NCBI GenBank assembly: GCA_022606135.1
Contig: JABYQN010000001.1
Location: forward strand, 2,542,001-2,606,000
Length of the DNA stretch: 64,000 bases
Direction: 5' to 3'
Source of the DNA: Fomes fomentarius
Lineage: Eukaryota > Basidiomycota > Agaricomycetes > Polyporales > Polyporaceae
Below, one piece after another: positions 12,898-24,761 of the stretch; the first letter of the stretch is position 1; each line of letters opens with the position of its first letter. The position numbers were made by a program, and so were the translations under genes. The notes under the pieces were generated by a model. It was not told where the DNA came from and searched no databases. It saw nothing but the letters and a program-made list of their open reading frames with translations.

Positions 12898-13161
12898 GGC
12901 GGTAGAAGAGAAAGAGCGTGGAAATGACTGTCCAGAGCCAAAGTCGAACTGAGGCTCGGTGAACCTTGCTTGACCTTGCTGCAAGGCTTAGAAATCTTGT
13001 AATAGATCTGGTATTACCACCTACTGATGTTTGTATGGGAGCCTAACATCGGAGCTTGAAAAAAGAATTACTGAAATTGCAGCCGCATTCAGTCAGTGAG
13101 GAGCGCCCAAACAATATTGTCTTGTCTTGTTCTTTGACGCTCCTTCGCGCCGCAATCGTCA
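12898..13161. promoter_or_regulatory. Divergent promoter region between SPT6 and the deaminase gene
   Basis: The two genes diverge with 264 bp between start codons, so this segment must hold both promoters. I see no strong TATA box. No further gene fits here. Confidence 0.5.
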
Positions 13162-13662
13162 ATGGAGTTCCTCCGTCTTGCTCTCGACGAAGCGCGAAAC
13201 TGCATTCCGTCGCCAACTGCCTTCTGTGTAGGTTGCGTTCTTACCGCAACATACCCACCTGGATCGCAGCCGGTCATACTCGCTCGCGGATACTCTCGAG
13301 AGCTCCCAGGCAACACGCACGCCGAAGCAAATGCCCTAGCAAAGGCACGGCAATTGTCCGAGGATCAGCTCCTCGAGCTCTTCCCCAATGCATCGCGTCC
13401 ACTCAGCATCGATGTTGTTCTGTCGCACGCCGACATCTACACCACAATGGAACCTTGTTCTATCCGTACCTCCGGATTAGCCCCGTGCGCAGACGCGGTC
13501 ATCGTTGCTGGGATCAAGCGGTGTTTCATAGGGGTCGGAGAACCTGATGACTTCGTCAATTGCGAAGGCGCACAAAAGCTCAAAGCGGCTGGAGTTGAGG
13601 TCGTCTGGCTGGAGGGATTGGAGCAGGAATGTCTCGAAGTTGCACGCATGGGCAGGGAGTAA
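13162..13662 (+). CDS. Riboflavin-type pyrimidine deaminase (RibD N-terminal / Rib2 C-terminal deaminase family), stand-alone
   Basis: This is a single-exon gene of 166 aa. It carries the zinc site of the cytidine deaminase fold: HAEANA near residue 52 (His ligand and proton-shuttling Glu) and EPCSIRTSGLAPC near residues 95-107 (two Cys ligands, PC-x8-C pattern). It continues with IKRCFIGVGEPDDFVNCEG, which resembles RibD/Rib2 rather than cytidine or tRNA adenosine deaminases. In riboflavin synthesis such enzymes deaminate 2,5-diamino-6-ribitylamino-4(3H)-pyrimidinone 5'-phosphate. Yeast Rib2 is fused to a pseudouridine synthase domain; here the deaminase stands alone. That the substrate is the riboflavin intermediate is inference from motif similarity. 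The stop lies only 18 bp from the stop of the convergent synthetase gene. Confidence 0.8.
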   Translation: MEFLRLALDEARNCIPSPTAFCVGCVLTATYPPGSQPVILARGYSRELPGNTHAEANALAKARQLSEDQLLELFPNASRPLSIDVVLSHADIYTTMEPCSIRTSGLAPCADAVIVAGIKRCFIGVGEPDDFVNCEGAQKLKAAGVEVVWLEGLEQECLEVARMGRE

Positions 13663-13680
13663 TTTCGACGGGATGATAAA

Positions 13681-16600
13681 CTACATGCATGTGCAGCAAA
13701 GTGCTTCTCTCTGTTCCCCTAGTGTTCTCCTAACCAACGCAGCCCAATCCTCTAGCATCTGCTTCGCCAAGGCTTTATCCAAGACTTTCTCAGAGAACTC
13801 AATGGACATGACAACGGTGTCCGTCTCCTGCAGTACGATTATATCAATCATGATGTCGTCCTATATCGCCAGTTTGCATCAGTATCCAAGATGTGGTCTG
13901 TACGTGAGCGTGCACAAACCTGAACCAAGTCTGTGATGTGCATATTCTTGACTCCTGCAATCGCTTCTTTGGTAGGTATGTTGGGGATGAAGTAAGGTAC
14001 CTGTGGGAAGATCAGACATCAATTCTCCAGAACGACAGACGATAACTGACATCGAGACTCTCGAAGAGGCCATTATGTGTCTTCTCCAAATCTGGGGCGA
14101 TCTTCACGACATTAACGAAGACGTTTGAGAGAGGTTCGTCTCCCCAGTCGACCCATTCGTGCACGCTCGCCAACCGCGTCTGCTCCACCGTAGCGGTACG
14201 AGCCTGCAGGTCATCCTGTATCTGTCTCGCGAGCGCGAGCGTGTCCTTGGTCTGCACACCTGGGACGCTAAACGGCAGAACGTTGATGCAAGGTACCGCA
14301 AGACGTTCGACGTCCTTCAGATCCCCCGTCCTTCCAGAGTGCCACATGGAGAAGACCGGGACGTCGGTGTTGGCTCGTTTGGCTTGAACCTGTGCCCAGC
14401 ACGCGAGGAACACGCTCTGCAAGGGAAGGGCAAGCTCTCTCGCACGTTGATCGAATTTCGCTGCACCGGTTATCGCCGTGTGGTCTGTGTAGACGTCTCG
14501 GCCACCTGGTGTCGGATTCTTGCACACAGACGGGAACAGTGTGTGCGAGTTCGAGATGGCCGCCCTCCAGTATCTCGTCTGCTCCATTTCAGTCTCGAGC
14601 CTGGGCGAGGTGAAACGCAAGAAACTATCCAGATCGTTCGAGCTCCTCAGCGGCTCCCCGGTGTATAGGCGCGTTAGGTCGTCGACCAGCAGCTGCAGGC
14701 TCCAAGCATCGTACTGGAAGTGGTGCAAGTGTATGAGCAGGTAGCGAGCTTCCTGCGACTGGAGGAACACGGCTCGGGTGATAGGCTGATTGATGGAAGG
14801 TGGATGTGAGACGAGATCCTTCATCCGCTGTTGGGCCGCCGCGAAGTGATCGTCTTGCACCGTTTCGCTCGTCCACGAACTGGCGAGGGCTTCTGCTTTG
14901 AACACGACGACACGCGGGGCGCCGGCTTCCACATCGTAGACGAAGGTGGAACGGAGCAGGGCGTGTCTGCGCAGGAGCTCGTCCCAAGCGCGCTGCAGTC
15001 TGATAGGGTCGACGTCGGAAGCTACGCGATACCCGAAGACGTGCTGGAAACGGGAACCCCTACTACGTTGCCACATGCCCATCATCCACTCCATCCCGGG
15101 GGAGGCATATGTCACCCTCTCGACCAGATCAACCAACGGAGGCGAAATCAAAGACGACCACACCGAACGGGGCACGTCGACAGTGGTGGTAGTGACGGCC
15201 TTAGTCGGGGCAGCAGCCTTGACGTCTTGGATCTTCTTCATCAAGTCGCCAACAGTCCTGCTCTGAACCACTTCAGCGGCGGTCAACCGAAGGCCAACTC
15301 GCCTGGCTCTGGCCACAATCTGGACTGCAGTAATTGAATCGACGCCAAGCGCTGCCAGGTAGGTCTCAGGCAGAATCTTCGAGAGATTCACTTTCGTCGT
15401 AGACGAAAGGATCTCCCTGAAGGCAGCGAACCGAGTCTCCCAGTCGTCTGGTAAGTCATCTTCTGCCTCGTATTTCAATACGGCGTCGCTAGCGATGCCC
15501 TCACTCTTGGTTATGTCTGGAAGGCCGAATTCCCATGACTCCTCCGGAGCACGAACAAGATCAGAGAGTATGGCTGCATAACGCTCGACCAACTCGCGCA
15601 ACTCTTCAGCGCTGGCAACATCTGAAATGCACGCGGCCTCCACGATGAAGCCGCCTTCGGCCTCATGAAGCTCAATGTTCAAGGGATACTAGAAAAGTGT
15701 TTAAGACTGCTGAGTGGCAACGTAACAGATCATATCACTCACGTGGATATTGATCTCATCGATGTCACCAGCGTCGAAGACCCATGGTGCGTCCACACCA
15801 GACTCCAGAGACTCCTGTCGCGGCTGATATACGAACAAGCTGTCCCAGAGACTGGACACGCCGAGCTCTCGCTGGATCGCACGCAAGGAAGCATGTTGCC
15901 ATGCGAGACCAGCAATGTTCCGGTTGTGCACCTCTTTGAGGAGCGACTTGTTCGATAGGCCGTCACGGAACTGAACGCGACAAGGAACGGTATTCTGTTA
16001 CACACATACAATGTGTCAGCGAGATGCGTTGCCAAGACACGAAGCTCGATACTCACTAGCATTGGTCCTACAACTTCATCCGCACCAGGCAAGTCGCGTC
16101 CAGAGACAACGCGACCGAAAACAACGTCCCGACGACCGGTCAACACAGCAAGCAACTTCGCAAAGGCAGTCTGTCCTACGCATTGAGGAGTCACCTCAGC
16201 ATCGCGACACGCTCTCTGAAGTTCCTGCTCCGCGATGTGTATTGGCAGAGAGTGTTGGTAAACGGTGGTAGGGCCTTCGTGCTCAGATGGACGCCGCGGT
16301 ATGGATGCATGGGCGAGGCTGTGTAGGTTGTTGACCCAAAACGAGGTTCCGTTCTTCTCTTGCCAGAGCAGACGCGGAAGCAGCTGGTGATACTGACTCA
16401 GAGGGGCAACTTCGGCACCACGGTACAGCTGCTCGACCACATGGAAAAGAGTCGCGATAGACAGTCCGTCGTATAGCGCGTGGTGCAGCACGACCACCAG
16501 GCGATGCGGGTCATCTGCAGTCGCACCCTTCAGGAAGTGGAAGAACACGGGCGGTCGACGGAAAATTTCGTCCTCGTTTGTGACATCCAGGAAGGGATTG

Positions 16601-19600
16601 AGGGTCTCGGCAAGATTAGAGTTTGCGTCGTACGGCGACTCTACCCACTGCATGGGCGCGGTAGTATGGACGGCTTGGACCCACAGACCTTGGGTCGCGA
16701 GGAAGTGGAACGACGTCCGCAGAATATCGAACATACCATTAGCTGTGGTCCAAGCTTCTCGTAAGCGGTCGACATTGACCTGACCGTTCAGACGTAAAGG
16801 GAAGAGATGGACATATAGTCGGCCATGGGAGCTGAGTGTCTGTAGCCAGCCGTAAGACAATTGATCTCAACTCTAGATGGGGATGCATACCTGCGACAAC
16901 ATGCCTGCTTGGAGGACACTCGTGGGGAAAACTTTGACCGCATCTTCGGGAGTGAGTTTTATTGCGTCTACATCCAGGGCTTGCGCTAGACTGTCGCATT
17001 CTGTCACGAACTGCGCCTCTTCTATGCGGTCTTCTGTGTTGCGGGACGACGCTGGACGCTGGATGTATGCTGCGAAACGCATCGGTGTCGACAGCCTCAT
17101 GATATCTGCAGACGACAACGCAAAGCCTTCCTTTGACAGCTTTCGACTGAGGCCCACCGACTTGATCGAGTCAAGTCCGAGGGAGAGGAGAGACGTATCC
17201 GCTTTCACAAAGCTCTGGTCGATGCGAAGGAACTGAGCTGCGAGGGCGCAGATCCGCACGACATTCTCTTGGTCGACATTGACAAGGTCGAGAGATTCCT
17301 CTGAAGAGACGTCCTTGCTAGAGGAAATGGAAGGAGGCACCGGACGGATGGTACCAGGCAACGCCACGCCCCAGTCCCCAGACTCCGATATACGCACGGC
17401 CTCTTCCTCCAAGCGGCTCAAAATAGTATCCACGACGGTGAGCGATATGTCCGCCGACGTGTATGCTGCATGTACAACAGCCTTGTTCTGCTCAGGGTCC
17501 AAAACGACCTCGACGGCAAGGATGTACTAGACGATATCATAAGTACCAAGCATCTGCACCAGAAGGTAAGCCGAACGTACATCGGGTTCAGGGTTCTGGC
17601 TCTCTAGAACTGTCCACAGCTCGCTCGTCTCTTTCTCCTTGAAGGACACGGAGAACAGCGTGTCGAATAGAGACCCGTCCCAGTCCGGGACCCACTTTTG
17701 CAGCCGGCTCAGCGGGACGTGCTCATATTCGCTGACGCGCGCGATGTCTTCTTGCACGGTCTGAAGCGCTGTTGAAGGATCACTCAGGCGCACGCGAGCG
17801 GGCATCACGGTGATCATCGGACAGATGGTGGTCTCGATGTGGTCAACCGGTATTGAGCGTCCGGCTCGGATGACCTTCATTACAAGGACCAGTATTGTCA
17901 ACGAGAGCTGCTACCATAGAATAATAGACAATACGCACCCCGAACATGATATCATTATGGTTATACAGATGTTGCGCCAGAAGGGACCCATACGCGCACA
18001 TCAGGAGTGCTTGCAAGGTCACGTGCCGTGTCGACGCTTTGAACTGCATTTCCGACAACGAACGCGTGAAAGTGCGCGACGTGATATCGGCATTGGAAGA
18101 GGAAGCGGTTCTGTTGAGAAGGGTACGCCAAGGGAAGTCTTTGAGGTACGACGACCAGAACGTCTGGGCGGCGGTTTGGTCGACGACAGCAAGATACTCC
18201 AGAACACCGTGAAGACTCGCTGATGGAATCTGAGGCTGATGCTTATATGCATGCTCGAGGTCCTGCAAGAGGACAGGGAGGGATATACCATCGTATAGAG
18301 CGTGATGGATGGACAGGACCATGAACGTCGTTCGCGAGCTGTCCGCGGTATAGAAGGAAAGTCGGACAGGAGGCACCTTCGAAATATCAATGTTCAGTTC
18401 GCGCGCGATAAGCCCAGCCTCCCGCTCTGTGAAGTAGTTGCGGAAGCTGACGTCGTCCTGTTCTACAATTTCCTTCTCAGGAGTAAGCACAGTCGAGGTC
18501 TCATGTCGGAGGACAATTTGCGCGAGATCAGTCCCGAAGTGGAAGACGGTGCTATTTCGCCACCCGGATGATCAGCAGCGCAGGAAAGCGAGTAGTTGAT
18601 AGTGACTTACCGTAGCATCTCATGCCGTCCGACGACCTCCTGCCATGCATCGCGTATACCCGACACCGAGAGGTCGGAGCCCAAGCGCAGCAAGACGTGT
18701 TGGACATACATCGTGGGAGCGTTCGCGGACCGATAGAGTACACCTTCTTGGACGGGCAGGGGCGGTAGTATGTCCGCGATGCACTCTGGATTATACGCAT
18801 CTTCCACTTCTCCCCTTACGATGGCAGTGAATTGTTGCACGATTGGATTCGATTCGTGCGCGACGAGCCGCGCCGCATCGTCTTCCAAGAGAGCGGCGAC
18901 ACCACTAACTACAGGCGCCTGCATAATCTGTACAGGGGAGACCTTGAGGTTGAAAGCCTTCCGGAGGTCAGCAGCAAAGCGAGCGACCGCCAGAGAGTCC
19001 ATCCCGCATTCGAACAGGTTGGTGGAAGGAGTGAGTCTATCCACGGGAAGGTTGGTGTAAGGCTCCAGCATCGCATAGATCCTCCTCTCGATATCCGTTG
19101 GCTCCCGGTTAACGCCCTCCGGGGTGGAAGAGCCCTTCGCACCCGTCATCAGCCCAGCCAGGACTTCCATGTCCAAACTCAAGAATAGCGCTGCGAGGAC
19201 CTTCGCATCGGCCTTTCCGTTCGAGCTCAACGGAATGAAGTCGAGCGGGATGATATGGCTCGGACGCATATAGCTCGCGAGCTCCCGCTCGCTCGCGGCG
19301 CGTAGCCGCTGCAGAAGTCCGCCCGGAGGCGGAATCAGAACAGGTTTTCCCCCTTTGCGTCTTGCGACCGGCACCGACGGGTCCCAAGCTACGAACGATA
19401 CAAGTTGGTCGGCGCCAATGGCAGGGTGCTTGGCGAGGATGGTCATGACGTCGAGCGAATGAGAAGGCGTGGCGGCATTGCGGAGGATAGATGAGATGCC
19501 TTCGGATTCGATGCGCACGCCGCGCAGCTTGATCTGGGTGTCAATGCGTCCGATGATCTCGAGAGTCGCGTCTGGCATCATGCGAACGAGGTCGCCGGTG

Positions 19601-21811
19601 CGGTAGGCCCACCGGTCAGTGCCGTCGTCTGGGAACTTGAGGAAGACTTTCTGCGTGAGATCTGGACGGCCAACGTAGCCAAGTCCGACCAAGGGGCCCT
19701 CGACAACCAACTCGCCTGTCCCACCACGCAGCACAATATTCATGTCCTCATCCACAACGAAGGCAGAAACGTTCGCGAAGGTATGACCAATGTTTGCTCG
19801 TGGGGTGTCTTTGTCCATCATGCGAGCAGCGCAGCCGATCGTGACCTCGCTCGGTCTACGTGACATCCCTGTGAGACTGTTTGTGTACCTTCGGTAGGTG
19901 ATCAAACTTACCCATAGAAATTCGCTAGGCGGACTTTCGCATGGCTAGCCCACTTGTCCAAAATCTGCGTAGGTATCGTTAGGATGCATCTGGAGTGGAA
20001 GCGAATAATGCATACAGCGTCGCTCATCTTCTCTCCTCCACTAGCGATGTAGCGAAGCGTTGTCGCAGCGCCTGACTCGTCGTCCGCTTGCACCACTCCC
20101 ATGGTAGCCTCAATGAGACTGGGTACGATACCCACATGGGAGACACGCAGGTGCTTGATATAGTAAGGAAGGTCCTCAAGAAGAAGCGACCGAGGAGCGG
20201 CAAGGATGGGGATGCCAACCGCGAGCGCGACCATGATCTCGGCAATGTGAACATCGAAGGCAACAGCTACAAAGGTGATAAGCTGAGATAGATTTTTTTG
20301 CGTAGGCAACACTTACATGCGACGGACAGGTAGTTGATCCTTCCAGGAGGCGCAAGTTCGGCTGAAGCACAGAATTGACTCAAAGCCCATATGGCCTCCG
20401 CTAGACCACGGTGCGTCAATATGCAGCCTTTGGGCGTGCCAGTGGTGCCTTGAACAACATGAGAACAGGCGAATCCGCATGGAAAGAGAAGGAGCTCACC
20501 AGATGTGTACAGGATATACGATGGATCGTCGAGGCCGGGGATAATGAGAGGGTCTACGCTCTGTTCCCCGATGGCGCTCTGTATAGCTAACTCGTTCATG
20601 TCGATGGCGATATCACCCAAGGAGGTAAAACAAGGCATGTCGGAAGTCGATAGGATGTATTGAGCAGCCGAATCTCGAGCGATGTACTGTTGCCTTTCCA
20701 GAGGCAGCTCCGCGTCTATCTAATGCTCGCATTTCACCTTAGTCTGACGAAGTGATGGACATATGTGTGTAATGATGTGTAATGAACGTACCGGAACATA
20801 ACAACCGCCCGCTCTCAGGATGCCAATGAAGACGACGTGGAAGAGGACATCCCGTTTCATGCAGACGGCAACCGAGCGTCCCTTCTGAAGGCCGGTCTGT
20901 AGCAGCCAACGGCCGAGTTGATTCGCCCTCTTGTCGAGTTGTTCGTTGGTGATGACCTCTGGTGTGAAGGACGAGATGGGGACGTCCGTCGAAAGGTCCG
21001 CATACCAACGCACAGCGATGCCGTTAGGATTCTCGGTCGCTCGCAGTGTGACGTGATCGGTGGCAAACTTGGTGGGAGGAACCAAGTAGTACGTCTGCTG
21101 GCGTTTTTCGATAGACTGCCGCTCATAAGCAGAAATGAGCGCCTCGGGCAAGTTGAGAGCTGTAGCGATGGGAGATGTGGGATTCGCGGAGGCGTGGGCA
21201 AGAAGCGCAAGGACTTGTGACAAGAACAGCTTGCACTGTGAAGGGTGGCACAGACGTTCGGAGGCGGTTACTGAGAGGGTCCTGCCCGGATAGTCGATCT
21301 GGACAGCGAGGGGAAAGTGCGGGGCCAGATGACGATGGAGAGGGGCGCCCGAGCCAATGAGAGCTAGTGCGGGGGCTTGCTTCTGGGCTAAATCAAGAGT
21401 ACGTCGAAGAAGGTCAGGATGGGCCCTGGGCCAATGGGGGTCGGCCAGTGCGTCAGCAACACCGGCAGCAGCTTCCTCCCAGCTTTGGCCGTCCTCCCAA
21501 ACGACTCGGATAGGCACTACCTCTTCCTTGTCTTCGTCCGCGAGGGCCAGGAGAACGTCCTGACAGGCACTGTATGTGCCCACGACGCGCCCAACGGCCG
21601 CAACGAGGAGTGGGTAGGATGCGGCTCCATCTGTAAGAGCGGTCTGGTTGAAGTTCTCGTGTAAAGGTAGCGAGAAGGACTGAAATTGATCAGGAGCGAA
21701 GCGCCGTGAGGAGAGATCAGGGAAGTCGTGGTGCCTATAGCCCGCGAGGATCCGCTCATAGTTAGCTGAAACGCCGGGAACGTGAGCAGGCACTGGAGTA
21801 GGGGGCGCCAT
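13681..21811 (-). CDS. Siderophore nonribosomal peptide synthetase, A-T-C-T-C-T-C, ferrichrome/basidioferrin type
   Basis: Fourteen exons: 20792-21811, 20500-20719, 20317-20448, 20016-20266, 19912-19964, 18611-19855, 17939-18551, 17581-17874, 16891-17526, 16057-16839, 15743-15994, 14051-15688, 13920-14000, 13681-13860. They join to about 2465 aa. One adenylation domain shows YTSGTTGTPKG (across an intron), NFYGPSEV, YRTGDLVR, GRIDTQIKLRGVRIE and the A10 lysine in SSNGKAD (about 770). Three carrier domains have their Ser near 846 (FECGMDSL), 1396 (LLSLGLDSI) and 1951 (AALGVDSI). Condensation domains 1 and 2 have HHALYDG (about 1057 and 1608); the third has HHFQYDA. One A domain with three T-C units is the architecture of basidiomycete siderophore synthetases such as CsNPS2, which trimerise N5-acyl-N5-hydroxyornithine. 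It lies divergent to the ornithine monooxygenase. The product assignment is inference. Confidence 0.93.
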
Positions 21812-22285
21812 GGGGATCGCAGACAGTCTGAGGGAGAGAATGGTACGGATGAGGACTCGGACCGACGGACGTGAGACGACTGCTCGTCCGAGTTGCCAGC
21901 CACTTCACCTTTACAGCACTTTGTCGGAGGTCCGCTTCTAAGTATACCGGGCTGTGTCGCGTCTACGGCGCTGCGAAGGGGAGGCGATTATGGATGGGGC
22001 TCATCATTCACTTAATTTAATCATATGTCTGAGGACGGACGAAGATTTGAGCACAGGGCCGCAAGAGGCATGGGCCCGCGTCGGGGAGAACTGTATGGTA
22101 TATGCGTCGGAGCCGATGGCGAGTCCGACGCCAAGAGGGGCATTCCGTAGCCAAGAGGGTGCTTTATACTGTGAGCATATGACCAAGAGAAGCAGCCGCG
22201 GCTAGAACATGACCAAGCACGCGGAAATGGGGATGGAATGTCGAGCAGAAGGGTGAGGGCAGTGGGCGGAGAGGGACAGACCGGT

Positions 22286-22304
22286 GATCTTATCTAATCA
22301 GATT
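22286..22304 (-). promoter_or_regulatory. GATA-type element 1 in the siderophore promoter
   Basis: Read on the minus strand it is AATCTGATTAGATAAGATC, containing the 12-mer ATCTGATTAGAT and an AGATAA core (HGATAR type). It is one base away from the extended iron-repressor consensus ATCWGATAA. Confidence 0.65.
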
Positions 22305-22330
22305 GACGTCTGGGTCGTGTGGACAAGCGC

Positions 22331-22337
22331 TGATAAG
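22331..22337 (+). promoter_or_regulatory. GATA-type element 2 in the siderophore promoter
   Basis: TGATAAG, a consensus HGATAR site, lies 28 bp from element 1 and 22 bp from element 3. Confidence 0.6.
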
Positions 22338-22355
22338 ATATTGTGCCATGGAGAT

Positions 22356-22373
22356 GTGATCTAATCAGATAGG
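22356..22373 (-). promoter_or_regulatory. GATA-type element 3 in the siderophore promoter
   Basis: On the minus strand it is CCTATCTGATTAGATCAC. It contains the same 12-mer ATCTGATTAGAT as element 1. On the plus strand it also reads AGATAG, an HGATAR match. Confidence 0.65.
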
Positions 22374-22686
22374 GCGCGGTTCGCCTTCTGATCTGGGGGC
22401 TGCAGTGGGCGGGCCGCGGACTGGCTGGCTGCTGTTGGCCAGTCCTGAGCCATGCCCAGTCATTCTGTAACCACTCCGAGAAGATCTCTGTGAGCTGCCG
22501 CATGCTCTGGATGAATCCATTCTCCCACCATCCTTCGGTTTTTCCGTCCGACCTTGCCTGCAGTCAGCCTACAACCCGCCCTTCAACTCTACTTCCGGGT
22601 CTACACGATCCTGGGCACAATCGCACCATCCCTGACCTTCCCCTAGTCGTCGTGGAAAATGCCTATTTAGCCTGACATCTGTCCGC

Positions 22687-22698
22687 TATTTAAAAAGG
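22687..22698 (+). promoter_or_regulatory. TATA-like box of the ornithine monooxygenase gene
   Basis: TATTTAAAAAGG lies about 110 bp upstream of the start codon at 22806, a reasonable distance for a fungal TATA element with a short 5' leader. Confidence 0.45.
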
Positions 22699-22805
22699 TT
22701 TGGTGTGAATGCTGATGCGCTGACGAAGACCACACCTACTTTCGGCGGGCTCTCTTGACCTTCCCTCCCTTCTCAACTTGGCTATTCTCCCGCCAGAACC
22801 CTCCT

Positions 22806-24761
22806 ATGTCTCCGCTTACTACCCCCGCTCCTCTTTACGACTTGATCGGCCTGGGCTTCGGTCCCGCCAACGTCGCCATAGCTGGTGCTATTCTCGACAA
22901 GCGGGCCACTCCCGATTCTGCCTCGGTGCGCCCTTTCCCACCTACCTGTTGCGCTTGCTCACAGTCCCTTTCCTTCCTTATCACTCTCGTGCTCCCTCCG
23001 CCAGGGTCATGCACCTCTTCAGAACGTCCTATTCATCGAAAAGCAGTCAGAATTCCGATGGCACCCCGGCATGCTGCTTCCCAATTCACGCATGCAGATA
23101 AGGTCTCTGGTTGTACGATTTCCTCGATGGGAACAAGGTGGCTAATCTCCAACTCCCATCACCCAGCTTCCTCAAGGACCTAGCGACCTTGCGTTCACCC
23201 CAGTCACCCATAACCTTCCTCGCATACCTGCATTCTCAGGACAGGCTCCTCAACTTCATCAACCGTGGCAGCTTCACTCCGACCCGTCAGGAATACGCCG
23301 ACTACTTGTCTTGGGCCGCAGGCTATGTTCAGACGCACGGCATTCCAGTGCGTTATGGAGAAGAGGTCGTTTCCGCCACCCGCTGTGATGACGGCACCAT
23401 AGAGGTTCGCAGTCGCAGGGCTGACACCGGGGAGGTGTTCTGCGCAAAAACAAGTGAGTCTGGGTGATCTACGGCCTTCGTGGCGTGGTCTGACAGCTCC
23501 GTAAGAGAATCTCATTGTGTCTCCCGGCGGGACGCCCAAGTTGCCTCCCGCGCTCGCCGCTCACTGGCCTCATCCCCGCATTTACCATTCTGCCTCATAT
23601 ATATCTTCTGCGGAGGCCTTCTTCTCTTCTGTAGCAGGTACCTCGAACCCTCTCCGTATTGCCGTTATCGGCGCCGGTCAATCGGCCACCGAGGTTCTCC
23701 TCGACCTGCACAGTCGCCTCAGCGCGCTCCCCACGTCAAACGGACGGAAGCATGAGCTTGACATGATCTTCCGTAAGGGATCGCTCAAGCCAAGCGACGA
23801 TTCTCCATTCTCCAACGAGATCTTCGATCCGGCGTGTAAGTTGCAGTTGCGTTCTTGCCTCGCTCAAGAACAGAGTCTGAACTGGTCCGCCTAGCTACCG
23901 AATTCATGTTCGGGCTGCCTACCCAGCGAGATCGTCAGCACGTCCTCCGCGAATACAACCCTACCAATTATAGCGTCGTCAACGTCAACACCATTGACTC
24001 GGTAGGTACCGAGCACATCACTGTCTCGAGACTAGACGCTTAGGCAAGATGGCACACAGTTCTATGAGGTCATGTACCACCAAAAGCTGCTCGACGGCAT
24101 CAAGGCGCGCACCGGGCGCGAAGACGAGTCAAATCGTACCCGCATCACCCTCCTCCCAAATACGTCCATCTACTCGGCCGACATCGTACCTGGCTCGTCC
24201 GAGACGCCTACCAGAAGCGAGTCCATCCGCCTCACTCTGCACGGTGTCCTCACCCGCGCCGTATCGCAGAAGACGTACGATGCCGTATTCTGCGGCACCG
24301 GCTACGACCGCGACTCGTGGATGCGCCTCCTCGCCTCCTCGAACCTCGCTTCCCAATTCGGCGTCAAGTCATCCTCCATCGAACTCGTCGCGGAGAGCGA
24401 AGCGGTCCGGCCGCCGCTCACCCTCTTCGCGGACCTCGAGGACGTGGAGTCGCGCACTTCCTCCTCGTCGACGGACGGCTTCTCGACGCCGCCGACTCCC
24501 GACACGCCCCATTCGCATCATGCGGCTCTTGGCGGAGACTCGCGGTGCTCCAAGGTGCGTATCACGCGGACGTACCGTCTGCTTTCCGAAAAGGAGAGCA
24601 AGGGGGAGGCCGTGGGCGCGGAGGAACCTCGCGTGTACCTGCAGGGCTGCACGCAATCCACACATGGGCTCAGCGAATCGTTGCTGAGCATCATGGGCGT
24701 CCGTGCTGGTCTTGTGGTAGATGATCTGTGGAACGCGCAGAAGGAGGGGGTTCCGGTCTAG
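22806..24761 (+). CDS. sidA: L-ornithine N5-monooxygenase (SidA family), first step of hydroxamate siderophore synthesis
   Basis: Exons 22806-22925, 23005-23102, 23167-23453, 23506-23835, 23895-24001 and 24060-24761 join to 547 aa. The enzyme uses FAD, NADPH and O2 to hydroxylate the side-chain nitrogen of ornithine. Visible motifs are the N-terminal FAD site GLGFGPAN (about residues 15-22), the substrate-side FRWHPGMLLP, and KNLIVSPGGTPKLP. The NADPH-binding VIGAGQSATEVLLDL, the family-typical FSNEIFDPAS..TNYSVVN, and the C-terminal QGCTQSTHGLSESLLS follow. An insert rich in Ser/Thr (TSSSSTDGFSTPPTPDTP) near residue 445 is a likely disordered loop. The gene is divergent from the peptide synthetase with a shared promoter, so co-regulation by iron is expected. 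All key motifs are intact. Confidence 0.95.

Larger units (their letters stand above)
21812..22805. promoter_or_regulatory. Bidirectional promoter of the siderophore locus with GATA-type sites
   Basis: The 994 bp separate the start codons of the synthetase (leftward) and the monooxygenase (rightward). A cluster of three GATA-type elements sits at 22286-22373, closer to the middle than to either start. A TATA-like stretch lies on the monooxygenase side. No convincing gene fits here. In other fungi such divergent siderophore promoters are repressed by a GATA zinc-finger factor under iron-replete conditions; that this happens here is inference. Confidence 0.75.

Noticed and set aside
12137..12952. 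Long Ser-rich frames on the plus strand opposite SPT6
   Set aside because: They are the complement of the acidic GAR/GAY codons of the SPT6 N-terminus and have no splice or motif support.
16055..16860. Separate protein starting near 16860
   Set aside because: There is no ATG. The frame is an internal exon of the peptide synthetase, and the acceptor at 16839 joins it in frame to exon 9.
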